DNA from: Corynebacterium ciconiae DSM 44920
GTDB lineage: Bacteria; Actinomycetota; Actinomycetes; Mycobacteriales; Mycobacteriaceae
DNA: 64,000 bases
NCBI RefSeq assembly: GCF_030440575.1
Contig: NZ_CP047189.1
Location: 2,520,366 to 2,584,365, forward strand
Reading direction: 5' to 3'
Numbering within the stretch: position 1 is the first letter of the stretch; each line of letters opens with the position of its first letter. Shown in pieces: positions 26,949 to 36,273 of the stretch. Under the pieces are notes generated by a model. It had not been told where the DNA came from, did not search any database, and was given only the letters and a program-made list of their open reading frames with translations. Both the position numbers and the translations under genes were made by a program.

Positions 26949-29798
26949 TTATTTCACGACCAAGTTGATCATCTTGCCCGGAATCACGATCTCCTTCACC
27001 ACGGTCTTGCCCTGAAGATGCCCAGCCACCTTCTCATCCTTGGTGGCCAACTCCACAAGGGCCGCCTTATCGGCGTCCACCGGCGCGTGGATTCGTCCGC
27101 GGACCTTGCCGTTGACCTGAACCGGCAGCTCCACGCTCTCGTCCTTGAGCCACTTCTCGTCCCAGGTGGGGAAGGGCTCGTAGGTGATGGTCTCCTCGTG
27201 GCCCAGGATGCTCCACAGCTCCTCAGCGATATGCGGCGCAATTGGAGCCAGCATCGACACCGCCGGCTCCACGGCCGCCCGCGGGGTGGCGCTAGAGGCG
27301 TAGTGCTTGGTGAGGAAGTTGACGTACTCGATCAGCTTGGCCACCACGGTGTTCATGCGCAGGTTCTCATAATCCTCGCGCACACCGGCGACCGTGCGGT
27401 GCAGGGCTTTGAGGGTGGCGTCGTCAAGCTCCTGCTCAGAGACGCTGCACTCGCCCGTGGATTCTTCCGCCACCAAACGCCAGAGGCGCTGCAGGAAACG
27501 ATGCGCGCCCACCACGTCCTTGGTCGCCCAGGGGCGGGAGGTATCCAGCGGTCCCATGGACATCTCGTAGACGCGCAGGGTGTCGGCACCATACTCGTCG
27601 CACATGTCATCCGGGGAGACGGAGTTCTTCAGGGACTTGCCCATCTTGCCGTACTCCTGGTTCACCTTCTCACCCTGGTAAAAGAACTCGCCGTCCTTCT
27701 CCTCCACCTCCTCGGCGGGCACGTACACGCCACGGGAATCCGTGTAGGCATAGGCCTGAATGTAGCCCTGGTTGTAGAGGCGGTGGTAGGGCTCGCGAGA
27801 GCTGACATAGCCGAGATCGAAGAGCACCTTGTGCCAGAAACGGGAGTAGAGCAGGTGCAACACGGCGTGCTCGACTCCACCCACATACAGATCGACGCCG
27901 CCGCCCGGTGCGCCCTCGCGGGGGCCCGTCCAGTAGCGCTCGTTGTCGATATCGCAGAACTGATCCTGGTTCTTCGGGTCGATGTAGCGCAGCTGATACC
28001 ACGAGGAACCCGCCCACTGGGGCATGACATTGGTATCGCGGGTGTAGGTCTTGGGGCCATCACCCAAATCCAGCTCCACATGTACCCACTCGGCGGCCTT
28101 CGCCAGCGGCGGGTGGGGGGAGGACTCGGCATCATCAGGATCAAAGGAGACCGGCTTATAGTCCTCCACCTCGGGCAGCTCGATAGGCAGCATCTCCTCC
28201 GGTAGCGCGTGGGCCACACCCTGCTCGTCGTAAACGATGGGGAAGGGCTCGCCCCAGTAGCGCTGGCGAGCAAACAACCAATCGCGAAGCTTGTACTGGA
28301 TCTTCTCCCGACCGTGACCCTTTTCCTCGAGCCAGCTGATCGTAGCCGCAATGGCCTCCTGCTTGCCGAGGCCGTTGATATCCAAACCATCCTGGTTGGC
28401 GGAGTTCACTGCGGTGCCTGCCTCAGTGAAGGCCGCGGTGGAGATATCTCCGCCTGCGACAACCTCGCGAATCGGCAGGCCGAAAGCGTGGGCGAATTCA
28501 TAATCGCGATCATCATGGGCCGGCACGGCCATGATCGCCCCGGTGCCATAGCCGGTGAGCACATAGTCACCGATAAACACCGGTACCTCTTCGCCGGAAA
28601 CGGGATTGACAGACTGCACCCCGAGGTACACGCCGGTCTTTTCCTTGTTTTCCTGTCGCTCCAGATCGGATTTAGCAGCAATAGAGGAACGATAGGCGGC
28701 CACCGCCTCCTGCGGGCTCGCCGAGTTGAAGGTCCACCGCTCGTCCACATCGCCATAGGCTTCTGGGGCATGCTGCAGCAACTCATCCACCAGCTCATGC
28801 TCGGGCGCCAGCACGATATAACTTGCGCCGAAAAGGGTATCCGGGCGGGTAGTAAACACAGTGATGGTGTGGCCCGCAGCAGTGAAGTCCACCTCGGCGC
28901 CCCGCGAACGGCCGATCCAGTTCCGCTGCATAGACTTCACCTTCTCCGGCCAGTCCAGCAGATCCAGATCATCGATGAGGCGGTCCGAGTAGGCGGTAAT
29001 GCGCATCATCCACTGCTGCAGATTCTTGCGGAAGACGGGGAAGTTTCCACGCTCGGATCGCCCCTCGGCGGTGACCTCCTCGTTAGCCAGCACGGTACCC
29101 AAGCCAGGGCACCAGTTCACCGTGGAGTTGGAGCGGTACACCAGCCGGAACTCGTCGATAACCTCGGCGCGCTCGACCGCATCGAGCTCGGCGAAGGGGC
29201 GGCCAAAGCGTTCCGGAGTGGCGATCTCGCCCGACTCCAGCAACGGCAGCAGCTCGCTAATGCGGCGCGCCTTGTTGTTCTGCTCGTCGAACCAGGAGTC
29301 ATAGATCTGCAGGAAGATCCACTGGGTCCAGCGATAAAAATCAGTATCCGTCGTGGCGAAGCTGCGGCGCGGATCATGTCCCAGGCCGAGACGACCGATC
29401 TGGCGAGACATGTTCTGAATATTCGCCTCGGTGGTGGTGCGCGGGTGAGTTCCGGTCTGCACCGCGTACTGCTCAGCCGGCAGGCCGAAGGCATCGTAGC
29501 CGAAGGCGTGCAGCACATTCTTGCCCAGCTTGCGATTAAAGCGAGCGAAGGCATCGGTAGCGATATAGCCCAGCGGGTGCCCCACGTGCACCCCTACACC
29601 GGAGGGGTAGGGGAACATGTCTTGCACGAAGAGCTTGTCCTTCGGAAGCTCCTCGGCATCGCCGATAGCCAGCTCTCCTACCGGGTTAGGGGCATAGAAG
29701 GTGCCCTGCTCGGCCCAGTACTTCTGCCACTTCGCTTCGATGTCGGCTGCGAGGCCGGCACGGTATCTATATGCGGGTACATCGCTCGGGTTAGTCAT
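26949..29798 (-). CDS. leuS: Leucyl-tRNA synthetase
   Basis: A 949-residue class I synthetase charging tRNA-Leu. It shows the HIGH-type motif (HVGHPLGY) near residue 70, the CP1 editing domain ([30 protein letters not shown]), the KMSKS-type motif as [10 protein letters not shown], and the C-terminal anticodon and tRNA-binding domains. TACACT ends seven bases before the ATG, so the mRNA is probably leaderless; no T-box or leader region is visible. Confidence 0.97.
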   Translation of the reverse strand: MTNPSDVPAYRYRAGLAADIEAKWQKYWAEQGTFYAPNPVGELAIGDAEELPKDKLFVQDMFPYPSGVGVHVGHPLGYIATDAFARFNRKLGKNVLHAFGYDAFGLPAEQYAVQTGTHPRTTTEANIQNMSRQIGRLGLGHDPRRSFATTDTDFYRWTQWIFLQIYDSWFDEQNNKARRISELLPLLESGEIATPERFGRPFAELDAVERAEVIDEFRLVYRSNSTVNWCPGLGTVLANEEVTAEGRSERGNFPVFRKNLQQWMMRITAYSDRLIDDLDLLDWPEKVKSMQRNWIGRSRGAEVDFTAAGHTITVFTTRPDTLFGASYIVLAPEHELVDELLQHAPEAYGDVDERWTFNSASPQEAVAAYRSSIAAKSDLERQENKEKTGVYLGVQSVNPVSGEEVPVFIGDYVLTGYGTGAIMAVPAHDDRDYEFAHAFGLPIREVVAGGDISTAAFTEAGTAVNSANQDGLDINGLGKQEAIAATISWLEEKGHGREKIQYKLRDWLFARQRYWGEPFPIVYDEQGVAHALPEEMLPIELPEVEDYKPVSFDPDDAESSPHPPLAKAAEWVHVELDLGDGPKTYTRDTNVMPQWAGSSWYQLRYIDPKNQDQFCDIDNERYWTGPREGAPGGGVDLYVGGVEHAVLHLLYSRFWHKVLFDLGYVSSREPYHRLYNQGYIQAYAYTDSRGVYVPAEEVEEKDGEFFYQGEKVNQEYGKMGKSLKNSVSPDDMCDEYGADTLRVYEMSMGPLDTSRPWATKDVVGAHRFLQRLWRLVAEESTGECSVSEQELDDATLKALHRTVAGVREDYENLRMNTVVAKLIEYVNFLTKHYASSATPRAAVEPAVSMLAPIAPHIAEELWSILGHEETITYEPFPTWDEKWLKDESVELPVQVNGKVRGRIHAPVDADKAALVELATKDEKVAGHLQGKTVVKEIVIPGKMINLVVK

Positions 29799-29932
29799 GG
29801 CTCATAGTGTAGCCGGTGGCCTCGACCCTTCTCGCACGGCCATGGGCGCGGCACCCCGCATGCTGGGGAGTGTTCTCTTTGGACACATTCAGCAGGGTTG
29901 GGCCGTGCTGGATCCACGGGGCAGAGATGCGA

Positions 29933-29948
29933 TGTTTCACGTGAAACA
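29933..29948. promoter_or_regulatory. parS: parS centromere site 1
   Basis: TGTTTCACGTGAAACA, a perfect 16-bp ParB-binding palindrome, extended to GATG...CATC (20 bp symmetric). It lies between leuS and the symporter gene, outside coding sequence. Confidence 0.95.
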
Positions 29949-29994
29949 TCCCTGTGGTCGGGTGTGGTGGCATTTACTAACCGTACATACACTA

Positions 29995-30034
29995 AACCGC
30001 CCAGACTCTATCTGAATGGACAGTCTGGGCGGTT
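29995..30034 (-). terminator. Intrinsic terminator of the symporter gene
   Basis: AACCGCCCAGACT and AGTCTGGGCGGTT form a perfect 13-bp stem with a 14-base loop, starting 13 bases after the minus-strand stop and followed by TTTAGTG in that direction. Confidence 0.88.
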
Positions 30035-30047
30035 GTAGACGCGAAGT

Positions 30048-31295
30048 TTAGGCGACTTTGTGTTCAGTATTTTCGCCTGCGCCGCGTCCGCCGGAGAGCT
30101 TATTCACGATCATCGCAATCGCACCATCGCCGGTGACATTACAGGCGGTGCCGAAGGAATCGATCGCAATATAGGCAGCGATCATCAACGCCACTTGATC
30201 ATCGGTGAAGCCGAGCATCGAGCTCAACAGCGTAGATGCAGCCATGATGGCACCGCCGGGCACACCCGGGGCAGCGATCATGGTGATACCCAGCATGAGC
30301 ACAAACCCAAAGGCCAGTGCCGGACTCACAGGCGTTCCCGCCATGAACATTATGGCGAAAGCGAAGAGCGAGATCTTCATCATCGATCCCGAGAGATGAA
30401 TGGTGGCGCAGAGGGGCACCACGAAACCTGCTACGTTAGCCGACACCCCATTCTTCTGGGCGCAGGAGTAGGTGACAGGGATGGTGGCTGCGGACGAGGA
30501 GGTGCCCAGCGCGGTGAAGTATGCCGGCAGCATCGTCTTCCACGCCTTCAGGGGGTTGCGACCCGCGATCGCGCCGGCAATCAGGAATTGCACGAGCAGC
30601 AGCACGAGGGTGGCCACGATGGCGAGAATGAGCACCACGGCGAACATCGTCATGGTCTCACGCATGTTTCCGTTCTTGCCCATGGAGAGGAACATGCCGA
30701 AAATGAAGATCGGCAGCAGCGGAATCACGAACTTAGAGATCGTCAGCTGCACAATCTCTTCCACCTCTTTGGCCAGCCCGTAAGCGGTGTCCGCCTTCAC
30801 CACGGTCATCCCAATGCCGAAGATGAAGGCTAGGAGCAGTGCCGTCATGATGTTCATCAGCGGCGGCATCTCTACTTCGAAGTAGGGGGAAAGTGCCCCG
30901 GCATCGATGTCCACGGCATCGCCCAGCCCTTGGGAGGACAGGAGGGCAGGGTAGAGGGCGCGGCTAAGCCCATAGGCGGCGAAACCAGAGAGCGCCGTGG
31001 ACGCATAGGCGATACCGGTGGTGACGAGAAGCCACTTACCCGCGCCGCGCCCGATACCCGCAATGGCGGGAGTAATGAGCGCGAAAATGAGGATCGGAAT
31101 GAAGAAGCCGAGGAAGTTCCCGAAGAGTCCGTTGAAGGTGACGAAGACGCGCGCCAACCAATCAGGGAGCACGAGACTCAGCGCGCTACCGAGAAGGATT
31201 GCCACGATGATCCACATCAATAGCGAGCCGAGGAAGCCCCCCTTCTTTTTATCCGAGGCGGCCGAGGCGGCCGCGGCTACCTGTCCAGTGTTCAT
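30048..31295 (-). CDS. Dicarboxylate/amino acid:cation symporter (DAACS, SLC1 family)
   Basis: A 415-residue transporter with eight or so helices and the two re-entrant loops of the family: the serine-rich GTSSSAATIPVTYSCAQ and APGVPGGAIMAAS. The TM8 substrate-binding motif is NVTGDGAIAMIVNKL. Members import acidic or neutral amino acids or dicarboxylates with Na+ or H+. The substrate cannot be assigned; serine/threonine or glutamate are both possible. The upstream gap has TAACGT direct half-sites near 31312-31328 that may bind a regulator. Confidence 0.88.
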   Translation of the reverse strand: MNTGQVAAAASAASDKKKGGFLGSLLMWIIVAILLGSALSLVLPDWLARVFVTFNGLFGNFLGFFIPILIFALITPAIAGIGRGAGKWLLVTTGIAYASTALSGFAAYGLSRALYPALLSSQGLGDAVDIDAGALSPYFEVEMPPLMNIMTALLLAFIFGIGMTVVKADTAYGLAKEVEEIVQLTISKFVIPLLPIFIFGMFLSMGKNGNMRETMTMFAVVLILAIVATLVLLLVQFLIAGAIAGRNPLKAWKTMLPAYFTALGTSSSAATIPVTYSCAQKNGVSANVAGFVVPLCATIHLSGSMMKISLFAFAIMFMAGTPVSPALAFGFVLMLGITMIAAPGVPGGAIMAASTLLSSMLGFTDDQVALMIAAYIAIDSFGTACNVTGDGAIAMIVNKLSGGRGAGENTEHKVA

Positions 31296-31700
31296 GACAC
31301 ACCACTTTCATTTACGTTACGTGACGTTAGATCACTATTAGGATGACACTGACCATCGTGTTTTTGTCGATATACAGCGCTGTGAACGATTTCCGCTGGT
31401 CAGGGAGCTACTTCCGCTAGGAGAGTGTGCGCTACCGCCAACCACGAAAGGAAAGTGTCCAAATACTGAGATATCTTTGTGCAAAACTGAGACGCCTGTG
31501 TGTAGGGCTCAATCTACCGCACGATAGGTACTACTCCATCCTCACTCCCCGATCTGCGGCTGAGAGATATCCGACACCAGCGACACCCACGCCACCTCAA
31601 CACAGGCACTGGGAAGGCGCACGGGGTAGGGGAGGGGGAGCAACCCCGGTGAGCGGGGCGCTTTCACGCCGTGTTGCTGCAATGGCTTAAAGTGAACTTT
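31296..31700. other. Intergenic region, symporter / SdpI-like gene
   Basis: About 400 bases with no convincing gene. It contains TTACGTTACGTGACGT-type repeats (31312-31327) close to the symporter start and a G-rich run just before 31660. A possible -10 (TAAAGT, 31688-31693) serves the next gene. Reading frames here have poor codon use and no ribosome-binding site. Confidence 0.5.
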
Positions 31701-32159
31701 ATGGCTGTTCTCGGCATCATCCTGATCATTCTCACCCTCCTACTCGTGGTCGTCGGCGCGCTCGCATGGACCAAGCGGCTGCCGGGCAATGGCGTGATCG
31801 GCATCCACGTCCCCGAAGTACGCACCTCCCGCGAAATGTGGAACGCCGCCCACGCAGTCGCGGGCCCCGTGTGGCTCGTCGCCGGCTTGGCCATGGGCGT
31901 CGGCGCGCTGCTCGCCTTCGCTGCCGAGGGGTGGATGTGGCTGCTCGTCGTGGCCGCCGTGGTCGCGAGCGTGGCGCTTGTGGGCATCGGCGCCTCCCTT
32001 GGCGCGAAGACCGTGGCTATTATCGACGCCAACCGCAAGATCACAGACGCCCAATCCGCCCAGCAGCCCTCCTCGGCACCCCAGGCCGCCCAGCCTCAGG
32101 TGGACGTCGACAAGCTGCGATCGGCGATGAGGCAGTCCCAGAACCCCGGTGAAGCCTAG
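31701..32159 (+). CDS. SdpI-like membrane protein
   Basis: A 152-residue protein with three hydrophobic helices and the SdpI-type loop GNGVIGIHVPEVRTSREMWNAAHAVAGPVWL. The C-terminal ~40 residues are polar and Gln/Ala-rich. SdpI of Bacillus is a toxin-immunity protein, but actinobacterial relatives have unknown roles. ATG 31701 follows TAAAGT by exactly seven bases, supporting a leaderless transcript and this start. Confidence 0.75.
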   Translation: MAVLGIILIILTLLLVVVGALAWTKRLPGNGVIGIHVPEVRTSREMWNAAHAVAGPVWLVAGLAMGVGALLAFAAEGWMWLLVVAAVVASVALVGIGASLGAKTVAIIDANRKITDAQSAQQPSSAPQAAQPQVDVDKLRSAMRQSQNPGEA

Positions 32160-32203
32160 GGAAATCCGCATATAGTTCAGTGCTGGGTGTATTATCCTCA
32201 AGC

Positions 32204-32539
32204 ATGAGCTTCCACGAAACCCACGCCGACGCCCTCAAACGCGTTGGCACAGCGCTCGCCAGCGACACGCGGCGGGCGCTTCTTCTTGCCCTCATGGACG
32301 GCGTGCACTACCCAGCGGACATGGCTGAGCGGCTGGGCATGGGCCGATCAAACGTGTCCAACCACCTCACCTGCCTGAGCAATTGCGGAATGATTCACGC
32401 CCACAGCGAAGGCCGTCACGTGCGCTACGAGATCAGTAGCCCCCAACTTCAACAGGCACTCTTGGAACTGTCGCGGGTGGTGTTGACTGTGCACGAGTCC
32501 GACTCCTGTTTGGCACAGATAGACAGCAGCCATGACTAA
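32204..32539 (+). CDS. cmtR: ArsR/SmtB-family metal sensor, CmtR-like
   Basis: A 111-residue winged-helix repressor. Counting from ATG 32204, its cysteines fall at residues 57, 61 and 102 (LTCLSNCGM in the recognition helix; SDSCLAQ in the tail). These are the positions of the Cd(II)/Pb(II) ligands in M. tuberculosis CmtR. It should bind its own operator and release it when Cd or Pb binds, inducing the ATPase gene that it overlaps by eight bases. A TATTAT box ends eight bases before the ATG, so the mRNA is probably nearly leaderless. Confidence 0.9.
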   Translation: MSFHETHADALKRVGTALASDTRRALLLALMDGVHYPADMAERLGMGRSNVSNHLTCLSNCGMIHAHSEGRHVRYEISSPQLQQALLELSRVVLTVHESDSCLAQIDSSHD

Positions 32540-34376
32540 ACCCTGCGGTTGTTCCTGCGAGGGCGAGGACCGCGCAGAAGCGGACGGCCCCTGGTACCGC
32601 GACCGAGACATGCTCCTAGCGCTCGGCGCTGGCGTGGCTCTTGCGCTCGGGTTTGTCCTGCACCCGTGGTTCTACTACGCCAGCATCCTGCTGGGTGGCG
32701 CCACCTTCGTTCCTGGCGCACTCACAGGGCTCGTCCGCAATCGAGGGCGCGCCCGGCTGGGCATCGCGCTGTTGATGTCGATCTCGGCCCTGGGGGCGAT
32801 CCTCTTGGGCTTTCCCGGCGAGGCCGCCACCTTGGCGTTTTTATATTCCCTCGTGGAGGCCATCGAAGATCGGGCGCTAGACAGAGCACGCGATGATCTT
32901 GAATCGGTGGATCAACTCTTGCCCGACACCGTGGAGACTCGCGATCGCGGCCGGGTGCCGCTGCGCGAACTCGCTCGAGGCGAAATGTTTCACGTGAAAC
33001 CGGGCCAGCGTGTGCCCACCGACGCGCTTATTCGCACAGGCAGTTCGCATATGGATGTTTCGGCCGTGACTGGGGAGCCAGTACCGGTCCTCGCTGGGGT
33101 AGGGGAGGAGGTGATCGCCGGATCCATCGCCCTCGACGGGGCACTGGAACTCGAGGCCACCGCCTCCGGTGCTGAAAACACGCTCTCAAGCATCGTGGAA
33201 CTCACCACCACCGCACAAGAGCGCAAGGGAGCCGCAGGACGGCTCGCCGATCGGATCGCAGGGGTTCTCGTTCCTGGGGTGCTCGCGCTTGCAATCACCA
33301 CTGCTGTGCTCGGCAGCTTCTTCGGCGATGCCGACATATGGATTCCGCGCGCACTTACCGTGCTCGTAGCGGCATCTCCCTGCGCGCTCGCAATCTGCGT
33401 GCCCATCACCATTCTCGCCGCCTTGGGCAGGGCTAGCCGCATGGGCTGTGCGGTGCGCGATGCTGCCACCGTGGAACGCTTCCGCAGCATCGATACCATC
33501 GCTTTCGATAAAACCGGCACGCTTACACGAGGAAAACCCCGGGTGGTTAATATCTCGGCGGCCCCAGACTCGGAAGCCGCCGAGGTCCTCTGCCTTGCTG
33601 CCTCCCTCGAACGCCACAGCGAACACCCACTGGCGCAGGCGATCGTGCAGGAGGCGCAACGCCACGGGCGCGAACTCGTGGATGTAACACAAGTGCGAGA
33701 GACTCCAGGGGAGGGGATATGCGGTCTCGTGCAGGGCGCGGAGGTGCGCGTGGGTCGCGCCTCCGAGCACGCAGCTGCGTCCGCAGATCCAGGCACGAGC
33801 CTGGTAGAGGTGCGCCACAACAACGCCTATCTGGGAACGATCGCCCTCGCGGACACTCTCCGCGAGGAGGCGCCAGCAGCGGTATCCACTCTCCACGCTC
33901 AGGGGCTACACACGGTGATGCTCAGCGGTGATCGTCAGGAGGCCGCCGAGCTCGTGGGGAATGCAGCGGGTATCGCTGATATCCGTGGTGGACTCAGCCC
34001 AGCCGCTAAGCACGCTGCCGTGGATGGGCGACGCTGGATCATGGTGGGCGATGGCATTAACGATGCCCCAGCCTTGGCGGCCGCCCACATTGGCATCGCG
34101 ATGGGTGCCACGGGCACTGACATTGCTCGCCGCAGCGCCGATATCACCTTCGTTGGCCACAGCCTGAGTCTGCTACCGCCGGCGATCCGGCACCTACAGC
34201 GAGCACATCGGATTATGTTGACCAACCTGGTTCTGGCCTTAGCCATCGTTGCCCTCTTGCCACCCCTGGCGCTCACCGGAGTGCTGAACTTGGCCGAGGT
34301 GGTGGCCGTGCACGAGGTAGCGGAGGTGCTCATCATTATCAATGGTGTTCGAGCTGGAGTCCGGACCCGAATGTGA
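32532..34376 (+). CDS. Heavy-metal P1B-type ATPase with SPC motif
   Basis: A 614-residue metal-exporting ATPase. It has a short Cys-rich N-terminus (KPCGCSCE) instead of an HMA domain, the A-domain (TGEPVPVLAG), transport motif ASPCALAI, phosphorylation motif DKTGTLT, SEHP and GDGINDAPAL, and a last helix with HEVAEVLIIINGVRA. SPC plus HE in the last helix is the P1B-4 pattern; with a CmtR-type regulator the likely substrate is Cd or Pb, as for the mycobacterial CmtR partner. Start ATG 32532 overlaps the cmtR stop, so translation is coupled. A parS site lies inside the A-domain coding sequence. Confidence 0.9.
   Translation: MTKPCGCSCEGEDRAEADGPWYRDRDMLLALGAGVALALGFVLHPWFYYASILLGGATFVPGALTGLVRNRGRARLGIALLMSISALGAILLGFPGEAATLAFLYSLVEAIEDRALDRARDDLESVDQLLPDTVETRDRGRVPLRELARGEMFHVKPGQRVPTDALIRTGSSHMDVSAVTGEPVPVLAGVGEEVIAGSIALDGALELEATASGAENTLSSIVELTTTAQERKGAAGRLADRIAGVLVPGVLALAITTAVLGSFFGDADIWIPRALTVLVAASPCALAICVPITILAALGRASRMGCAVRDAATVERFRSIDTIAFDKTGTLTRGKPRVVNISAAPDSEAAEVLCLAASLERHSEHPLAQAIVQEAQRHGRELVDVTQVRETPGEGICGLVQGAEVRVGRASEHAAASADPGTSLVEVRHNNAYLGTIALADTLREEAPAAVSTLHAQGLHTVMLSGDRQEAAELVGNAAGIADIRGGLSPAAKHAAVDGRRWIMVGDGINDAPALAAAHIGIAMGATGTDIARRSADITFVGHSLSLLPPAIRHLQRAHRIMLTNLVLALAIVALLPPLALTGVLNLAEVVAVHEVAEVLIIINGVRAGVRTRM
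32986..33001. promoter_or_regulatory. parS: parS site 2, inside ATPase gene
   Basis: TGTTTCACGTGAAACC, 15 of 16 bases of the palindrome, read as MFHVKP within the A-domain. The encoded residues fit the family pattern at this place. Confidence 0.92.
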
Positions 34377-34438
34377 GTACACGATGGCCGTTACCCCCAT
34401 CTAGCCACCCTTATCAGTGGCACTGAGCAAAGAACTGC

Positions 34439-34444
34439 TAAAGT
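34439..34444 (+). promoter_or_regulatory. -10 box of the trp operon
   Basis: TAAAGT ends exactly seven bases before the ATG of the leader peptide, the spacing seen before other probable leaderless genes here. No good -35 is visible. Transcription would start at the leader ATG itself. Confidence 0.6.
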
Positions 34445-34451
34445 AGCTGCC

Positions 34452-34508
34452 ATGTTGTTGCACGAATTCACTTCCAGCACCCACTCGTGGTGGTGGCGCG
34501 CCAGCTAG
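34452..34508 (+). CDS. trpL: trp operon leader peptide
   Basis: An 18-residue peptide, MLLHEFTSSTHSWWWRAS, with three consecutive Trp codons at 34488-34496. Ribosome stalling at these codons when Trp-tRNA is scarce would control the downstream hairpins. Because its start codon lies seven bases after a -10 box, the leader is probably translated from a leaderless mRNA. Confidence 0.93.
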   Translation: MLLHEFTSSTHSWWWRAS

Positions 34509-34579
34509 GGCGAGCCACGAATTCGGCCATCCAACGTCTTTTTCTTTAAGGCTCGCCCGCTCCCAGCGCGGCGAGCCTT
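34493..34579 (+). terminator. trp attenuator with alternative hairpins
   Basis: Four segments are visible. Segment 1 (GTGGCGCGCC, 34493-34502, covering the last Trp codon) pairs with segment 2 (GGCGAGCCAC, 34509-34518). Segment 2 (34508-34516) can instead pair with GGCTCGCCC (34550-34558) as antiterminator. AAGGCTCGCC (34548-34557) pairs with GGCGAGCCTT (34570-34579) as terminator, followed by CTGTGTTG. A T-rich stretch lies before segment 3. This is textbook ribosome-mediated attenuation. Confidence 0.92.
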
Positions 34580-34665
34580 CTGTGTTGCCTATCAAGGGCG
34601 GGGCTCGTCGCCACGGGGGAGGTGGCCCCCACCGACCAACCTAGGCTTCAGAAGAAAAGAGCACG

Positions 34666-36273
34666 ATGACATTCACCACCCCGCCGCACTATGAGCCCAC
34701 AGTGCTGCGCCGCCCAGTGCGCTACCATCGCGATGCCTCCGAGGTCTATCGCGCCCTCTGCCTCAACGGACCGGATGCCCCGGCGGATTCCGTCCTGCTT
34801 GAGTCCGTCGATATCGAGTCAAAGCGCGGCGTGAAGTCGCTATCGGTTCTTAGCGCGTCGCTGCGCTTGACCTGCACGGGTCATGTGGTGAAGGTGGATG
34901 TTGTTCGTCCCTCTGGCGAGCCGATCGCCGCGATGCTTGCTGAGCGTCTCGCCGAGTTCCGCCTGCCGGGCGAGACTCTGGCGTTTTCTTTCCCGCCCTC
35001 GACGGCCGTGGACGAGAAGGAACGGCTGTTGGCGCCCAGTACTGTACTGCCGCTTCGGATCCTTCAAAGCGAGTCCAGCTTTCAGGACGGCCTCCTGCCT
35101 TTCCTCGCGGGCGGCTTCGCCTTCGACTATCTCGCCACCTTCGAGGAACTGCCCGAGGTAGGGGAGGGGCCCAACACCTATCCGGATTATCAGTTCATCC
35201 TCGCCGAGACTCTGCTGGATATTGATCACCGCTGCGGCGAGGCCACCCTGGCCCGCGTCAGCACCAGCGCCGCCTCCCGCGACAGCGATGCCGCGGAGAT
35301 GGAGCGCATCGCAGCGCTTATCGACGCCCACTCGGAGCCTGCCACCGCCGACACCTCCGAGCCAGCTGCTGATGTTTCACGTGAAACACTCTCCGCTACA
35401 TGCGATCTCAGCGACGCTCGCTTCCGCGAGGTCGTGACCAACCTCAAAGACAACATCTATGAAGGTGACATCTACCAAGTCGTCCCCGCGCGCACCTTCA
35501 GCGTTGATTGCCCCGACGCCTTTGCTGCCTACCGACAACTGCGCGCATCTAACCCCAGCCCCTACATGTTTTATGTGCACGGCGCTACGGATGATGGCTC
35601 CTTTGAACTCTTCGGCGCCTCGCCGGAGTCCAACCTGAAGTTCACCGCCGAGGACCGGACCCTCCAGATTTATCCAGTGGCTGGGACCCAGCCACGAGGC
35701 CTCAACCCCGACGGCAGCCTAAATCGGGAACTCGATATCCGCAATGAGTTGCTGCTCCGCACAGACGATAAGGAAACCGCCGAGCATGCGATGCTGGTTG
35801 ATCTCGCCCGCAATGATCTCGCTCGTGTGGCGGTGCCCGGAACGCGCGCGGTGGATCGTCTGATGCAGGTAGACCGCTACTCCCGAGTGATGCACCTGGT
35901 GAGTATCGTCAGCGCCACCCTCGCCGAGGACTTCGATCCGCTGGATGCCTATCGCGCATGTATGAACATGGGCACGCTCACCGGCGCCCCGAAGCTCAAA
36001 GCAGTAGAGCTTCTGCGCAGAGCAGAGGGGGTGCGACGAGGAAGCTACGGCGGAGCTGTGGGCTATCTCGCCGGTAACGGCGATATGGACAATTGCATCG
36101 TTATTCGTTCCGCCTTTGTCCGCCACGGACGGGCGCACGTGCAAGCAGGCGCGGGCGTGGTCCGCGACTCGGTACCGCAATCGGAGGCCGACGAAACCGT
36201 CCACAAGGCCTATGCGGTCTTGCACGCTATCGCCGCCGCAGCGGCCAAGGATCTTAAGGTGGAACGCGCATGA
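34666..36273 (+). CDS. trpE: Anthranilate synthase component I
   Basis: A 535-residue TrpE forming anthranilate from chorismate with ammonia from TrpG. The feedback-inhibition motif LLES is present near residue 44, and the chorismate-binding C-terminal half shows GASPE, LPVA-like IYPVAGTQPRG, DLARND and GTLTGAPKLKA. A variable Ala/Ser-rich stretch at residues ~195-235 ends in DVSRET, which encodes a parS site. First structural gene of trpEGDCFBA, 87 bases after the attenuator stem. Confidence 0.97.
   Translation: MTFTTPPHYEPTVLRRPVRYHRDASEVYRALCLNGPDAPADSVLLESVDIESKRGVKSLSVLSASLRLTCTGHVVKVDVVRPSGEPIAAMLAERLAEFRLPGETLAFSFPPSTAVDEKERLLAPSTVLPLRILQSESSFQDGLLPFLAGGFAFDYLATFEELPEVGEGPNTYPDYQFILAETLLDIDHRCGEATLARVSTSAASRDSDAAEMERIAALIDAHSEPATADTSEPAADVSRETLSATCDLSDARFREVVTNLKDNIYEGDIYQVVPARTFSVDCPDAFAAYRQLRASNPSPYMFYVHGATDDGSFELFGASPESNLKFTAEDRTLQIYPVAGTQPRGLNPDGSLNRELDIRNELLLRTDDKETAEHAMLVDLARNDLARVAVPGTRAVDRLMQVDRYSRVMHLVSIVSATLAEDFDPLDAYRACMNMGTLTGAPKLKAVELLRRAEGVRRGSYGGAVGYLAGNGDMDNCIVIRSAFVRHGRAHVQAGAGVVRDSVPQSEADETVHKAYAVLHAIAAAAAKDLKVERA
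35373..35388. promoter_or_regulatory. parS: parS site 3, inside trpE
   Basis: Perfect TGTTTCACGTGAAACA in the coding sequence, read as DVSRET in a low-conservation linker of TrpE. Confidence 0.95.

Noticed and set aside
28209..29807. A 532-codon frame on the plus strand over leuS
   Set aside because: Shadow of leuS in a G+C-rich genome; no family features, and leuS is certain on the other strand.
31427..31690. An 87-codon frame in the symporter/SdpI gap
   Set aside because: Arg/Pro-rich with G-run-encoded residues at its end and no start signal.
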